This document shows, one piece after another, positions 27,062 to 37,950 of a stretch of DNA of 64,000 bases (positions are counted from its first letter, which is position 1; the number at the start of each line of letters is the position of its first letter). Origin of the DNA: Trichopria drosophilae (taxonomy: Eukaryota > Arthropoda > Insecta > Hymenoptera > Diapriidae); assembly GCA_030407085.1 (NCBI GenBank), contig CM059584.1:134344001-134408000 (forward strand), given 5' to 3'. The notes under the pieces are model-generated. The model did not search any database. It saw only the letters and a program-made list of their open reading frames with translations, and had not been told where the DNA came from. The position numbers and the translations under genes are program-made.

Positions 27062-28881
27062 AAATTTTAGACAAAACATTTTCGACGTAAAATTGATCGA
27101 TCTTTCCGAATCTGCCTCAATATTCCTAATAGAAATCCTAAAATATCAAATTCTTTAATTTCCTTTTGCAACCATGAGAACGATATTTCTTATAAGTCCT
27201 CTTCTGGTATTCCTTCTGTACGTAATCGTGTATAAAATATTCATAATATGTTCTGTACAAGTCGTCTAAATTGTTTTCAATAACTTCAGAGTTAGCACTA
27301 GAGAATATAAAGAAACAAATATCAACAGTCGGAGAAAACATTTTGGCCATTTGATAATCAACGAGTTTGACGTTATTGATCCGTCCATCAGATCCATGAT
27401 TGAAGAGAATATTATCGTTCCATCACTCTCCATGTATCAAAACTTGATACTTTCCTCCGTTAGATTGACTTATCCGTCTAAGTTTTTCATATGCTTTTCC
27501 TATATAACAATTTAATATGTCAACTAACTGAATCGAATACTAAACATTTTATCATTACTTCCAGACCGGCATCTATACACTTGCCAACGCCAGGACTTGA
27601 ATCTGAGGGAAATGCAATTTCATGGAGCGAGTCCACCAACTCTTGAAAACATTTTGGGTCCCTTAATTTTAATGCTAAAGAAGCTACATGGTAAGAAGCT
27701 AAAGTCTGAAAAATATCAGAATTGTATGTTAATATAAAAAGTAACAAATATTAAAAAAGAAAAATATTAATATAGATCTTACTTGCATTACGGCTTTACA
27801 ATATTAAAAATTCAGCATATTTGTCCTCAGACAATTAGCGTACTTCTTTTCGTGAAGATCCTCCATAATCATTTCTTGCGTTGTAGCCGAAATGCATTTG
27901 GTACCAAATAATCCAAGAAGTGGTAAAACATTTTTGTACATGTGGGCTTCGTTTCGAAAAAGATCATAAACTTGAGACGTTTCACAAATCTCTTCGTTAA
28001 GAGGAAGAGCTTTTGTCATAAAGGACTTTTTATAAGCTATATCAAAAGAAACCATTATTGTTTAATATGTCAGATAATAACAATTTGGAGATGTAAGAAA
28101 AATATATTAGAAAAATATATTAACTAATTTGACGAAGTTAATTTTCTACTCGCGTGCTACATTTCCGTAAAAACCATCGAGTTTTGTCCGTGTGACAACA
28201 GACAAATAATTATCGCCATCTTTAGTACCAGGTTCCTCTTGAGCATGAACAATACGAAGATTATCATCTTCCTGGAACTTCCGCAGTAAAGGCTGAAATT
28301 TATCTATAATATCTAAAGGCAGGAAGAAATTATCTCATAAAATATTATAAAATTTATTGCATTGCCTGACCGGAAGTAATGTACGATTTTATTATTGTAA
28401 AAAAAATAAATCCATTAAACGCAACGTACACATTTCAGTTTGTTCCTCGTCAAGGAAATTGTGAGCAATAAAATGAATATACTAAAATACTCTACACAGA
28501 AACCGTTCAATAAATTTCAGAATGCATTAGAATCATGGACTATCATAGTAGTTTATTTTTTTAATGTAAATTATTTCAACAATAAGCCTTTTGTTAAATA
28601 TTATTAATACATCTCTCGTCTATTTTGCATTGACAGCGTTAATGCCTCACGAAATAAGGATAAAGTATGTATGCTGTCCGGCCAGTCATCTGCCAAGATT
28701 TAATTGAAACATGCGATGTTTATGATGAATATGTCAAAACTGGCAATCGCGTATTTTTACCTTTTATCAAACTCAAAACGCTCTTAAAAACTCACTTCAA
28801 TATTTAAAAAAATATACACCAAATTCTAAAAATGTTGTGTCCTGCGTGTATAACATTACCTTGCGTATTGCGTTTCTTCAT
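27062..28881 (-). pseudogene. EcKL-2: decayed EcKL copy
   Basis: The exons align with the family plan: 28881-28860 (22 nt, begins ATG, MKKRNTQ), 28312-28154 (159), 28036-27783 (254) and 27705 to about 27062. The donor after exon 2 reads GC instead of GT. Exon 3 has a TAA inside the otherwise conserved LDFEHCKAV segment. Exon 4 carries a frameshifting deletion after CLVFDS. The catalytic HGD has become HGE followed by a stop. A further frameshift follows YFIHDYV, and the C-terminus is unrecognisable. The N-lobe (EEPGTKDGDNYLSVV) is still well conserved, so inactivation is fairly recent. Closest relative in the window is EcKL-4, with which it also shares upstream non-coding sequence (28315-28620 versus 42945-43260). 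Confidence 0.85.
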
Positions 28882-30080
28882 ATCCTTTTTTATAAAATGC
28901 ACTAAAGTGTTGCGATTTGTTATATCAGTGCACAACGATTCCTATAGGAATCGATCACAGATATATCTGACCAGTTTAGTTGCACGATTAACCGACATCA
29001 CTATACCCAATCCAGTTAACACCAAGACGTCTGAAAGTTGGACGTAAAGCGGTCCTGACAATTTTGAGACAGTCTTACTTTATAGTCTTGAAGATAGTTC
29101 TGCGACTCCTTTAAGACGTTATATGCACCCTCAAAAGACGATCTTAAAGGCCGCATATAAGTCGTTTCACTAAGACGTCTACAAAAGAACAATTATGACG
29201 TCTCTCGCAGTGACGCGACTAATATTATCATCCATCGATGGTAATCTATTTTTTTCATATACAGTAATATTGTAATGTAATATTCATTAATAATTGGTAC
29301 CCGTGAATATTTATTTATTTGTAATGTTCACTTTTATAAGTATAAAGCATGTCATAACATAAAAGTCATATACATATGATTAATCATCGGCTGCATATAA
29401 TACTGGTCTGCACAAAACTTTGCCACTTGCGAGAAAGACAGAATCATGCATCATTTTATATACGCCTCTAAGACGTCATAAATAGAGACGGTGTTTAGAC
29501 GACCTTTTCACAGTGTTCACATTTTTTTGTACGCACTAATATATACGCTGCATTTTTCTACACGTCGATGAATTTTTACAACGTGCGAGGTAGGATATAA
29601 ATTGCTTCATGTTTAAACTTTAAAGTTGTAAAAATACATGTCATACTTGTAAAACCTTCCATAACATGTTAATTTACAAGCTATATGTAAATTTTATATA
29701 AACAAATTAAAATGATTTTGTAAAATAAACTTAAAAACCATACAAAAATATTAAAATTTCGTTTTTACTTACACGTTGATTGTGATTGTATGTCATGGGA
29801 GGTTTTACACGTATGGTTTGTATTTTTACAACTTCAAACGTGAAGCAAACTATTCCCAATCTACCACGTTGCAAAAATATACGTAATTTTTTGCAGTGTA
29901 AGATTCAAGGAAAGAAAGAATGGTTAACTTATGTACCTATACTTAAGTTTTATATATCTATACACTTTCGAAATAAAATGTCATTTAATAAAAATATTTA
30001 AAATGTTCAATTCACATTCCTGGGTGTGAACTTGAAAAGGTGATGCATGCATTACAAATAAGACATAGAACAAAACGTAT
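28882..30080. other. intergenic, block-1-specific repeat sequence
   Basis: Sequence to about 29020 matches the flank of EcKL-4. From about 29030 to 30480 the first block carries roughly 1.4 kb with no counterpart in the second. It includes recurrent aagacgtc phrases (29025-29500) and a possible element with inverted ends between about 29510 and 29900 (cacagtgttcac / ttttttgcagtgt). No gene is seen. Confidence 0.45.
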
Positions 30081-30335
30081 TACAGTAGTCCTTCCCTTAT
30101 TCTAATTTGTCCAGTCAGGCAAGATGGCGGCCTTCTTCCCTTATTCTAAATTTCCCCTCTCCCCCACTACTTAGATTTGTAGTCTCACTTTTGTCTCTTT
30201 TTCTTTTGTTGCGCATGCGCCGTTATTTATATTTAGAAAATCCACACGTCAACATGCGTCAGTGGGGAGAACGCGTAAGGGGAAATATTAGAATAGGAGA
30301 AGAGAAAAAATTAGAATAAGGGAAGGAGTACTGTA
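30081..30335. mobile_element. Tc1/mariner-type MITE with TA flanks
   Basis: The ends tacagtagtccttcccttat and its inverse (right end reads ataagggaaggagtactgta) form terminal inverted repeats of about 28 bases including ttattctaattt. TA at both ends fits Tc1/mariner-type insertion. The 255-bp interior holds no transposase, so it would need help in trans. Confidence 0.75.
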
Positions 30336-30444
30336 TACCCTGCAAACACGGAAAGTAACAGTTATGTAATATTTACGTAATGGTTACATTGTTACATAAA
30401 TATTACATAGTTGTAATAACTGTTACTTTTGTGTTTGCAGGGTA
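30336..30444. mobile_element. second TA-flanked MITE, nearly perfect palindrome
   Basis: It starts directly after the previous element. The ends taccctgcaaacac and gtgtttgcagggta are perfect inverses, and the arms continue through gaaagtaacagttatgtaatattta and its inverse, so almost the whole 109 bp is a hairpin. No coding sequence. Confidence 0.75.
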
Positions 30445-31220
30445 GAGCCATTTGCACTTCATTTGTATTGGCATGAATCATAGAGGAGTGAGAAATACAC
30501 ATATGTATGAGAATCACCGTGGAGGCACATGAATTTTAATCATATCAAGTTTGATGGAATATTGGAGATATTTTTAATCACAAACCTTTGAAATATCATA
30601 ATTATGAAAATAAATTAACTTTGATAATATCTTTCATATTCTTCTGCAAGAAACACTAGCAATTCTGTATAAAGACTTCATTGACTACTAGCCTAAAATG
30701 TCATTTAATCTAATCTGTATCGTTTCATACACGTGCTGAAATATAACTAACTAGGAAAAGAAACAATGAATCTTATCTTGTTACACTCGCGCATGTTACT
30801 AATTCTGATGACGATTAATTGTGATAAAGCTGCATTCCCTCTTGGAGAGATCCCCTGTACAATGCCCCAATGACTTTCAAACCAGTAGAAGATGATGGGA
30901 ATCAATAAAACAGTGCTGTTATAAAAGTTCATGATTTATTGGTATTCAAGTAAGTTGCATTACGCAAGGTCAACGATGTTCGTAAATATCAATACAATTT
31001 TTTGTATACCGTCTTACAATTAACAAGAGTGTAAAAAATTAGTACGTGAGTTATGGCCGTATCTACATAGATATTAGTAGATCAATACTAATTTTAATTT
31101 AATACTATTTTACGACAAAAGATATGGTAAATTCGATTTTATTAATTATACGGCTCTACGGTGAATATGTACAATAATACCTAACAAAAACTAGTAACTA
31201 ATTTCTGTACAAATAAATGT
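30445..31220. other. intergenic, duplicated with 43770-44550
   Basis: This non-coding stretch matches 43770-44550 closely. One clear piece is gttacactcgcgcatgttac, present near 30780 and 44055. It is part of the duplicated block and probably includes the 3' flank of EcKL-3. No gene is seen. Confidence 0.55.
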
Positions 31221-34200
31221 TTAGATATAACGCACATAACTTTCTATTATTGCACCATATCGATCAGTTTCCTCCATGGAAGCTGCGAAACTCAATGGAT
31301 GTTCTTTTTCGTTGTCGCTAAACACCATATTCGTAATCGACAAAGCCATCGACAAACCAAAATAACCAAAATTCTTCAATTCATTTTGTAACCACGAAAA
31401 TGAAACTGCACGAATGTCATCTTCGGGTACACTTAATCTGCGAAGTTCCGAAATGAACTTTTCATGATACATCTTTAACAACTGATTTAATCGCTTTTCA
31501 ATTACTGCCGGCTCAGCACTTGTGTATATAAAATAAAACAAATCGAACGCTGGGGAATATAACCTCGAAAACTGAAAATCAGTCAATTTGACATCTGTAA
31601 CATTTCCTTTCTGGTCGTGACGATAGAAAATATTGTGGTTCCAGCAATAACCATGATTTAGTACACGATATTTTTCACGATTCCGAACAAGCTTTTCTAT
31701 TTTAAGGTACGAATTCTTCTCCGATTCCAACAAATGATAGATGCCATGTTGTAGTTTGTCTGTTTTTACTGGAAGCTGATTCAGCTGAGTTACAGCATAC
31801 CTTATGGCAAAAGGAATATAGACACCACATGACACCGAATCGTGGTCAATGGGGTACATAAAGTCCTTTAGTTCCGCAATTAATGTTTCGAATTCTGTTG
31901 GGTTTTTTAAACTCAGAGCCAGGGATGCTGCGTGGAGTGCTGCTAAAGTCTATAAAAGAAAACGTAATTTAGTACATTGCTTAAGAAGAATGTTATTAGT
32001 ACATTCTAGAACTTATAATACGTATGTTTAAAACCAACATCTATAGAAGCCATTTTTAAACATTGCGGTTTTCAAGTGCTATATATTCAGTGGGATGCTC
32101 ATCAATATAAACTATGGTAAGGATTACTTAAACCATTAATGACCAAGATACGATTTTTAGATCACATTCAAAGCTCTCTAGCTAATCGAAAAATGAGGAT
32201 ATCATACTAAAACCAACTGGCCTATTTTTAGGTATGCTCTATCTATTTATGGAGTGAGAATTACGTTTCCATGACACAGAAAAACAATATGGTGAATTTA
32301 ATTTCATAAAGACAGTTTTTTTAATTCAGATTCATTTTGTTCGTATTATTTTTATAAAAATACAAGATTTCCTGGATATTTCTAAAATAAATCGATGTTA
32401 ATCGAAATTCTTGACTCAAAATTTCAATTTATCAATTATCACTGGTTACTTCTCAGTATGTTTGACGATTTTAGTAATGGCTCCAATCCAATCCAATAAA
32501 TTTTTCAAAACTAGCGAATGTATAATTTAATACATATCAAATATATAAAATAATAAATGTCAAAAAATAAAAATATCGTAATTCAACAACGTATTCTGAC
32601 AGTGACTTAATGTTCTCATTTGAAGAATATACATGTTCTCTAAGTAAAACTAAAGGAAGTTTAATTTCTCGACCATATAACAGCAGAAGAAAATTCTGTA
32701 GTGGTTTTGAAGAACGATAAGCTAGGAGAAAATAAGGAACCCAAGAATCCCAATCTTTTTGGTGTTTAGAAACAATTTTTGACAGAAATTCTAATCCACT
32801 TGACTGAGGATGAAGAGGAGTAGTTGGAGTTTTATAAATCCTTCATAAATTAAGCATTTCTTTGAAAATATGATTCGAATTCACGACCCTGATCAGAATG
32901 AATTTCTAAAGAAATTCCAAACCGTGAAACAATTTGAGAAATTAAAATTTCAACAATTGTTAAAGTTTGACGATTCGAAATAGCAAAGATTTCTTATGAA
33001 ATAATCGGTGATAACAAATAAAAATTTATTTCCAGAATAAAGGTTTTACTTTTTTTGTAAAACCTTAGAAGATTTGCACCATACTCAACATCGAATTTAC
33101 AAGTAGACCAATAAAATCGTTCTCTAATACTAGACAATGCTTTATTTATACCGAAAATGACCAGCGCTTACAGAATTATGTGCTGTCATTAGAATATCTT
33201 TCGTTACACTTTTAGGAAAAATAATCTGTAAAACAGTTTTAGAATTGTCTGGAGATTCCCAAGATTTACATAAAATGTCATTTTTAAGTTCTAATAAATC
33301 CCAACATAAATGATTAATCTTAAAAGAATTGCCAAAATGAGAAACAGAATTGCAAACAGGAATTGAATTTTTGGTTTAGATTCCATTAATAATTTAATTT
33401 CCTGATCATTATTTTGAACATTTACCCAATTAGTTGACTAAAAAAATTCGCAAATAGTACGAAAAACATGTTTAATCTGTGAATTAAATTTTTTTAATAA
33501 CTTTTGGCACTTATGACATTCGTTTATCATTCGTGATAAACTATCTGCATTAGAGGACTATATTCAAGATTATAATCGAATTGGAAAAGAATTTCAAACC
33601 ATCTAGAAAGTTGCCCTTCGGGATTTTTAAAAGACAATACCCATCTGAGTGAAGAATGATCACATCCAATTCTAAATTTCTTTCTGCCCTATTTAAACTG
33701 AGCTATAATAAGCGATAACTCTTTCAGAAGAATTTTGTGAAATATTACTATCATAAACTTAAGAAAGAATAGCTCAATACCAAAATTGGAAGCATCTATA
33801 TCTAAAATATAATATTTATGAATTTTTGGAAATTGAATAAGAGGAGGTGAACTTAATACTTTTTTTAGCCGATAAAAATTTAATTGAGCTGAATCAGTCC
33901 ATAAAAATTGTGTCTGTTCTCCTGTTAGAAAATGAAGAGGACTAGCGATAGTTGCAAAATCTTTAATAAACTTTCAATCCTAAGTAATTAACATCAGAAA
34001 ATCTAAAAAATACGAGATGTAGATTTTCAAGACGTTTTTTTAAAAGTTTCACTACACATAATAATGTCATTAAAAAAACTAAGTATTTTTAAACAAAACA
34101 CAGGTTTTTACATAATGCTCATACCAAATTTACGTAATTTAAAATGTCTCATAGTATTAACAAAAAATTACCTGAGAAAAAACATTATTGTATAGTTTCA

Positions 34201-35681
34201 AGAAAAATCAAATACATATGACCACTTCAACGACGCATGTTTACATTTTGATGTTTACATTCTTTTGTTTTTCCCTTCATTGAATACGCCGTCACACCGA
34301 GAAATAAATTATTTGAAACGCGGTAAAGAAATATTATTTTCTAATTCTCCTTTTGTGAGAATTATAATTATTTAAAATTTAAATACACCTTCCAATTTGC
34401 TCATTTGAGGTATTCGCTTTTATATAATACTTCGCACCTGTTCATGCAATAGTCAGAATTGCGTTTCAATAGTTTCTCTTCACTTTAAATCTTTCTAATT
34501 TAGTTTTGAGGTTAGATTCTTTATCAAAGAATAAAAATTTTTTAAACTACAAGAAATATATTAAAAATTGCCAGAATTATGATTAAAATGCATTTCAAAC
34601 ACCTTATTCGTGCCAGACACAAAATTGCTATTGCTTATTGCACATATTTATGAGAGTGTCTGATTACCATACCTCCATTACCGCTTTGCAGTGCTCGAAA
34701 TCTAGGAAGTCCTTTACACCCATTTTGGAATAATTTTTACGTTTAAGATCTTCCATTATTATTTCTTCTGGCGTGGCCAAAATATACTCAGGACCGAAAG
34801 ATCCAAGAAGTGGAAGCACATTTCGATACATATGAGATTCAGTATCAAAAATATTACAAACTCTGTCTTCTTTGTTCAATTTGTCAACATCAAAAAGGAC
34901 TTTCCTCATAAAGTACTTGTTGTACGCTGCAACACAATGTTATCATTTTATAAATTATTCAACAGGTATCACGATTTGTAAAACGAACAAACATAAAAAT
35001 AAAACGAGGCGATGTAAAATAAATACCTTTGTTTATGATAACAATAACTACAACACATAAAGCAACGTGGAATATGTTATATTATCATAAAGATAATTAG
35101 TAATTAAATAGATGAGTGTATCTTTTATCTCCGATATTGTATATGTTTACTAAAGTGATTTCACTAAATGGAATTCGTAATATAGTTATTGGCCAAAAAA
35201 AAATATTATATGATAAAAAGTTTTGTATGAAGAAATTAAATAATTAATTTCTATTTTCATCGTCCAACAAAATGTAATTTGAGACTAGTATTTTTACAAG
35301 ATACAATAATTGTACTAACGAGTGCCATCTCCACGTACTCCAAATATTATCATCGTTCTTGTGGCGTAGGATGGGGGTGATTTGCGATCTTTCGTAGGTT
35401 TTTCATATGCATGAGTTATTTTCAAACCATCGTCATTTTCGAATTGCCGTAAAAGTTGTTGAAATTTTTCAATGATTGCTGCATATAAAATGAAACTTAT
35501 TTTTGTTATTTAAAACCAATTTGAAATAAAATGAAATTTTAAACTAATATCCTTTTTTTATTTTTAAAGACATTCATTGATAATCATCCACATATTTCGT
35601 GATCTTAAGAAAGTTCTGACAGCTTTATGAAGACTTCTCAAAAATTACTTCATGCATACCTTGCTCGTTTTCTTGCTCCAT
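31221..35681 (-). CDS. EcKL-3: EcKL paralogue lacking the catalytic Asp
   Basis: Coding exons are 35681-35660 (22 nt, MEQENEQ), 35478-35320 (159), 34926-34673 (254) and 31949-31221 (729). They total 1164 nt, 387 residues, all in frame with GT-AG junctions. The catalytic loop reads HGYCWNHN where EcKL-1 and EcKL-5 have HGDSWNNN, so the Asp is replaced by Tyr; the later metal-binding Asp (TDFQ) remains. The nucleotide-loop segment is also divergent: EKPTKDRKSPPSYATRT replaces EEPGTKVGENYLSIVTRT. YPSDD is altered to YPIDH. It is therefore either a pseudokinase-like protein or a gene on its way to decay that still lacks stops. Intron 3 (34672-31950) contains a Ty3/Gypsy remnant. The partner in the duplicated block is EcKL-5. 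Confidence 0.75.
32590..34020 (-). mobile_element. Ty3/Gypsy retrotransposon pol remnant in EcKL-3 intron 3
   Basis: Read on the minus strand, pieces of Gypsy pol appear in the normal order with frameshifts and stops. At about 33920-33540 lies the end of reverse transcriptase and RNase H (DIDASNFGI, then DHSSLRWVLSFKNPEGQLSR). At about 33270-33130 lies the integrase zinc-binding region (AHNSVSAGHF). At about 33030-32600 lies the integrase core and tail (FVITDY, IHSDQGREFE, LHPQSSG, KDWDSWVPYFLLAYRS). No LTR was identified and gag is absent. It is dead. The equivalent intron of EcKL-5 lacks it, so it arrived after the block duplication or was lost from the other copy. Confidence 0.8.
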
Positions 35682-36474
35682 TTCAATATATTCACTAGTC
35701 TACGTCTACCACCTTGTAAACACTATTGTACGTTAAGCTATGCCATTATACCGTAATTCCTCATCTGACCATAAATGATAAGTCTAACCTACGTGGCGCG
35801 CACGATTTCATGCGCAGAACATGATTTCTATTTAAAGCGACTAATGTTCATGTTGCAACGCCGTGCAGCAATCGATAATTAGCACGAATATATCACTTAA
35901 TAGGATGCAGCACAAGAAGGATTCGACTGTCTTATCAGGACTGATTCTTATTACGTTTTTCTTAAAAAGAAATTTACTTTACATTAATCATTTTTAAGTG
36001 ATGGTTGTTACTAGTTTATTACTAGACATAGATCAGTGATCCTTTTTTTGTGTAAATTTCTTGAACATTTTGCCTTCATATCAGTAAGCAACTTCATTCA
36101 TTTGTATTCATTGATCACACTCGGTGTGATACTATCGACATGTATTTAGTACACTGAGAAAAAGATTTTGTTAATTTAACTAAGTGATCTGTTAATCGGT
36201 AGGGACTTTAGGGTATTTACTTGTAGCAGGTTGAAGTTTTGATCGATCAATGATCGAACATTTTTTGTTGGTTTCTTAACCGGCTCTAAATATGTCGAAA
36301 ATTCTGTTTAAGGAAGGAAATTGTGATTTAAACATGTCAAACAAGCGTTAAATGCGAAAAAAAATTAAAATAACGTTACGATCAATCAATGATCGTTTTT
36401 TCGTTATACTCTAAAATCTAAACTCGGGAGAATTTGGCCCACGAGATATTTTAATGATTGCTATAGCAACCCCT
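35682..36474. other. upstream flank of EcKL-3, end of duplicated block 1
   Basis: 35682-36130 matches 48284-48760 upstream of EcKL-5, so it includes the duplicated 5' flank. At about 36160-36240 the sequence cactgagaaaaagattttgttaa... begins a dispersed repeat also seen at 22270-22340. No gene is seen. Confidence 0.5.
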
Positions 36475-36719
36475 AAAGGACCCCGCACACTTTAGCTTGA
36501 TTTGCGGGCCCGGTTAAATTTCCTGAAACTTCGCTAAGTTGTAGTCCAGAATAGCCCGAACAAAAGTTCTATATGGTAAAAGCCCCAAAAATCAATAGTT
36601 TTCGAGATAAAGTACTATACGATATAGTACGGGCGTACGATATAGGCCCCCGGATCCGAGACTTTCGCATTTATTTTTTATATGCAACAACAATATGCAT
36701 AGGTTTTTTTGGTCGCTGA

Positions 36720-37110
36720 TTACGAATGTGATAACAGATTTTAAAAATTCAAAATGGCGGATCCAATATGGCGGACGAGTTTTGAAAAATTAAACGAAAT
36801 CGCTTGAAACTCATTATTCTGGGGTTTTTGGGGTCGCTGATCACGAATCTGATATCAGATTTTGAAAATTCAAAATGGCGTATCCAATATGGCGGACGAG
36901 TTTTGAAAAATTGAACGAAATTGCAAGAAACTCGTTACTCGGGGGTTTTGTGGGTCGCTGGTTACGAATCTGATATCAGGCTTTGAAAATCTTAAATGGC
37001 GGATTCAATATGGCGGACGTGTTTTAAAAAATTGAACGAAATCGCTCGAAACTCGTTCTTCTAGGGTTTTTGGGGTCCCCGATGATGAATTTGATATCAG
37101 ATTTGAAATA
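36720..37110. repeat. left subterminal repeat array of the DDE element
   Basis: Three imperfect units of about 120 bp, each containing aatggcggatccaatatggc, an agttttgaaaaattgaacga phrase and gtttttggggtcgctgat. They are inverse to the right array. The last unit lies close to the 3' end of the transposase gene. Confidence 0.8.
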
Positions 37111-37293
37111 ATAAAATTAGAATAATATTTCCAATAATTAAGAAATAATAAATACACGTATAGCATATAAATGCAATATTTATTATTTACAAATAATAAC
37201 ATATTTATACATTTTTTTTGTAGACGTACTGCGTTTTTACCGCGTTTTTACTTTACTGTGTGTGTCGGCGCGTCGTGAGTGAAACCTTAACAT

Positions 37294-37950
37294 TCATTGC
37301 CTGTGGCCTGCATCGGTAATATTTTCAAGCATGGCTAGTGAAGGATATTTCACTTGTGGTTGATGACGAGCATACCCCAAAAACCATAAGATAGAACCAA
37401 CGTGTGCGCATGAACCGACTGTTCTAGCTCCTGTCTTACACGTACAGTAATAACCCGAAATAGGGGTATCGATATCTTCATCATTTATGTTATGCTCTTC
37501 ATATCTGTTGTCAGTGACGAACGCTATAAATATTTGGTACTTAGTTGCATTTCTAAATCTTGAATATATTCGAACTCTAATAAGCCCCGGTTCATTCAAC
37601 AATGTGTCAATGTTAAATTCTTCAGTTTGTTCACGTTGGAGTTTATCCTGAATGTAAGCAGGCGCAAGATTCACTTGATAAACGCCAAATGTTAAATCAT
37701 GTAAATAATCTAGGGACAGTCTTGGGAAGTGAGGCACATGGTGTTCATTCAACCGAACCCACTGTGCGTTTCGTCTCTCTAAATGATCGTTCTCGACTCT
37801 ATTTTGAACAACATTAGGATGACGAGACATTTCTATCATTCGTTCTGCTAGTTCTGGAGTTGCTGATTGGTTCAGCCATGTTGATTGGTTCTCTATATTT
37901 ATTGAGGATAGCACCAGCAATACGATAAAAATCCCCGATGTTAATGGCAT
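37294..37950 (-). CDS. transposase C-terminal part with SWIM zinc finger (frameshifted from the DDE ORF)
   Basis: The reading frame up to 37950 (218 codons) is the continuation of the DDE transposase in the next frame. The usable part begins around residue 20, where it overlaps the upstream ORF. It holds a SWIM-type zinc-binding motif, CTC...CAH, with Cys at about 169, 171 and 181 and His at about 183 (YYCTCKTGARTVGSCAHVG). SWIM fingers bind DNA or protein. In related insect transposases known to me, the DDE and SWIM parts form one chain, so I read the split as a one-base shift. The N-terminal methionine and hydrophobic start of this ORF are therefore probably not a real protein start. Confidence 0.75.
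   Translation of the reverse strand: MPLTSGIFIVLLVLSSINIENQSTWLNQSATPELAERMIEMSRHPNVVQNRVENDHLERRNAQWVRLNEHHVPHFPRLSLDYLHDLTFGVYQVNLAPAYIQDKLQREQTEEFNIDTLLNEPGLIRVRIYSRFRNATKYQIFIAFVTDNRYEEHNINDEDIDTPISGYYCTCKTGARTVGSCAHVGSILWFLGYARHQPQVKYPSLAMLENITDAGHRQ

Noticed and set aside
35027..35047. Candidate 21-nt micro-exon in EcKL-3, and the equivalent at 47601-47621 in EcKL-5, flanked by AG and GT and in frame (LIV.INK)
   Set aside because: EcKL-1 and EcKL-6 give complete, family-length proteins without it, the EcKL-6 intron has no room for it, and the candidate ATP-binding Lys is already in the next exon. The conservation is explained by the block duplication.
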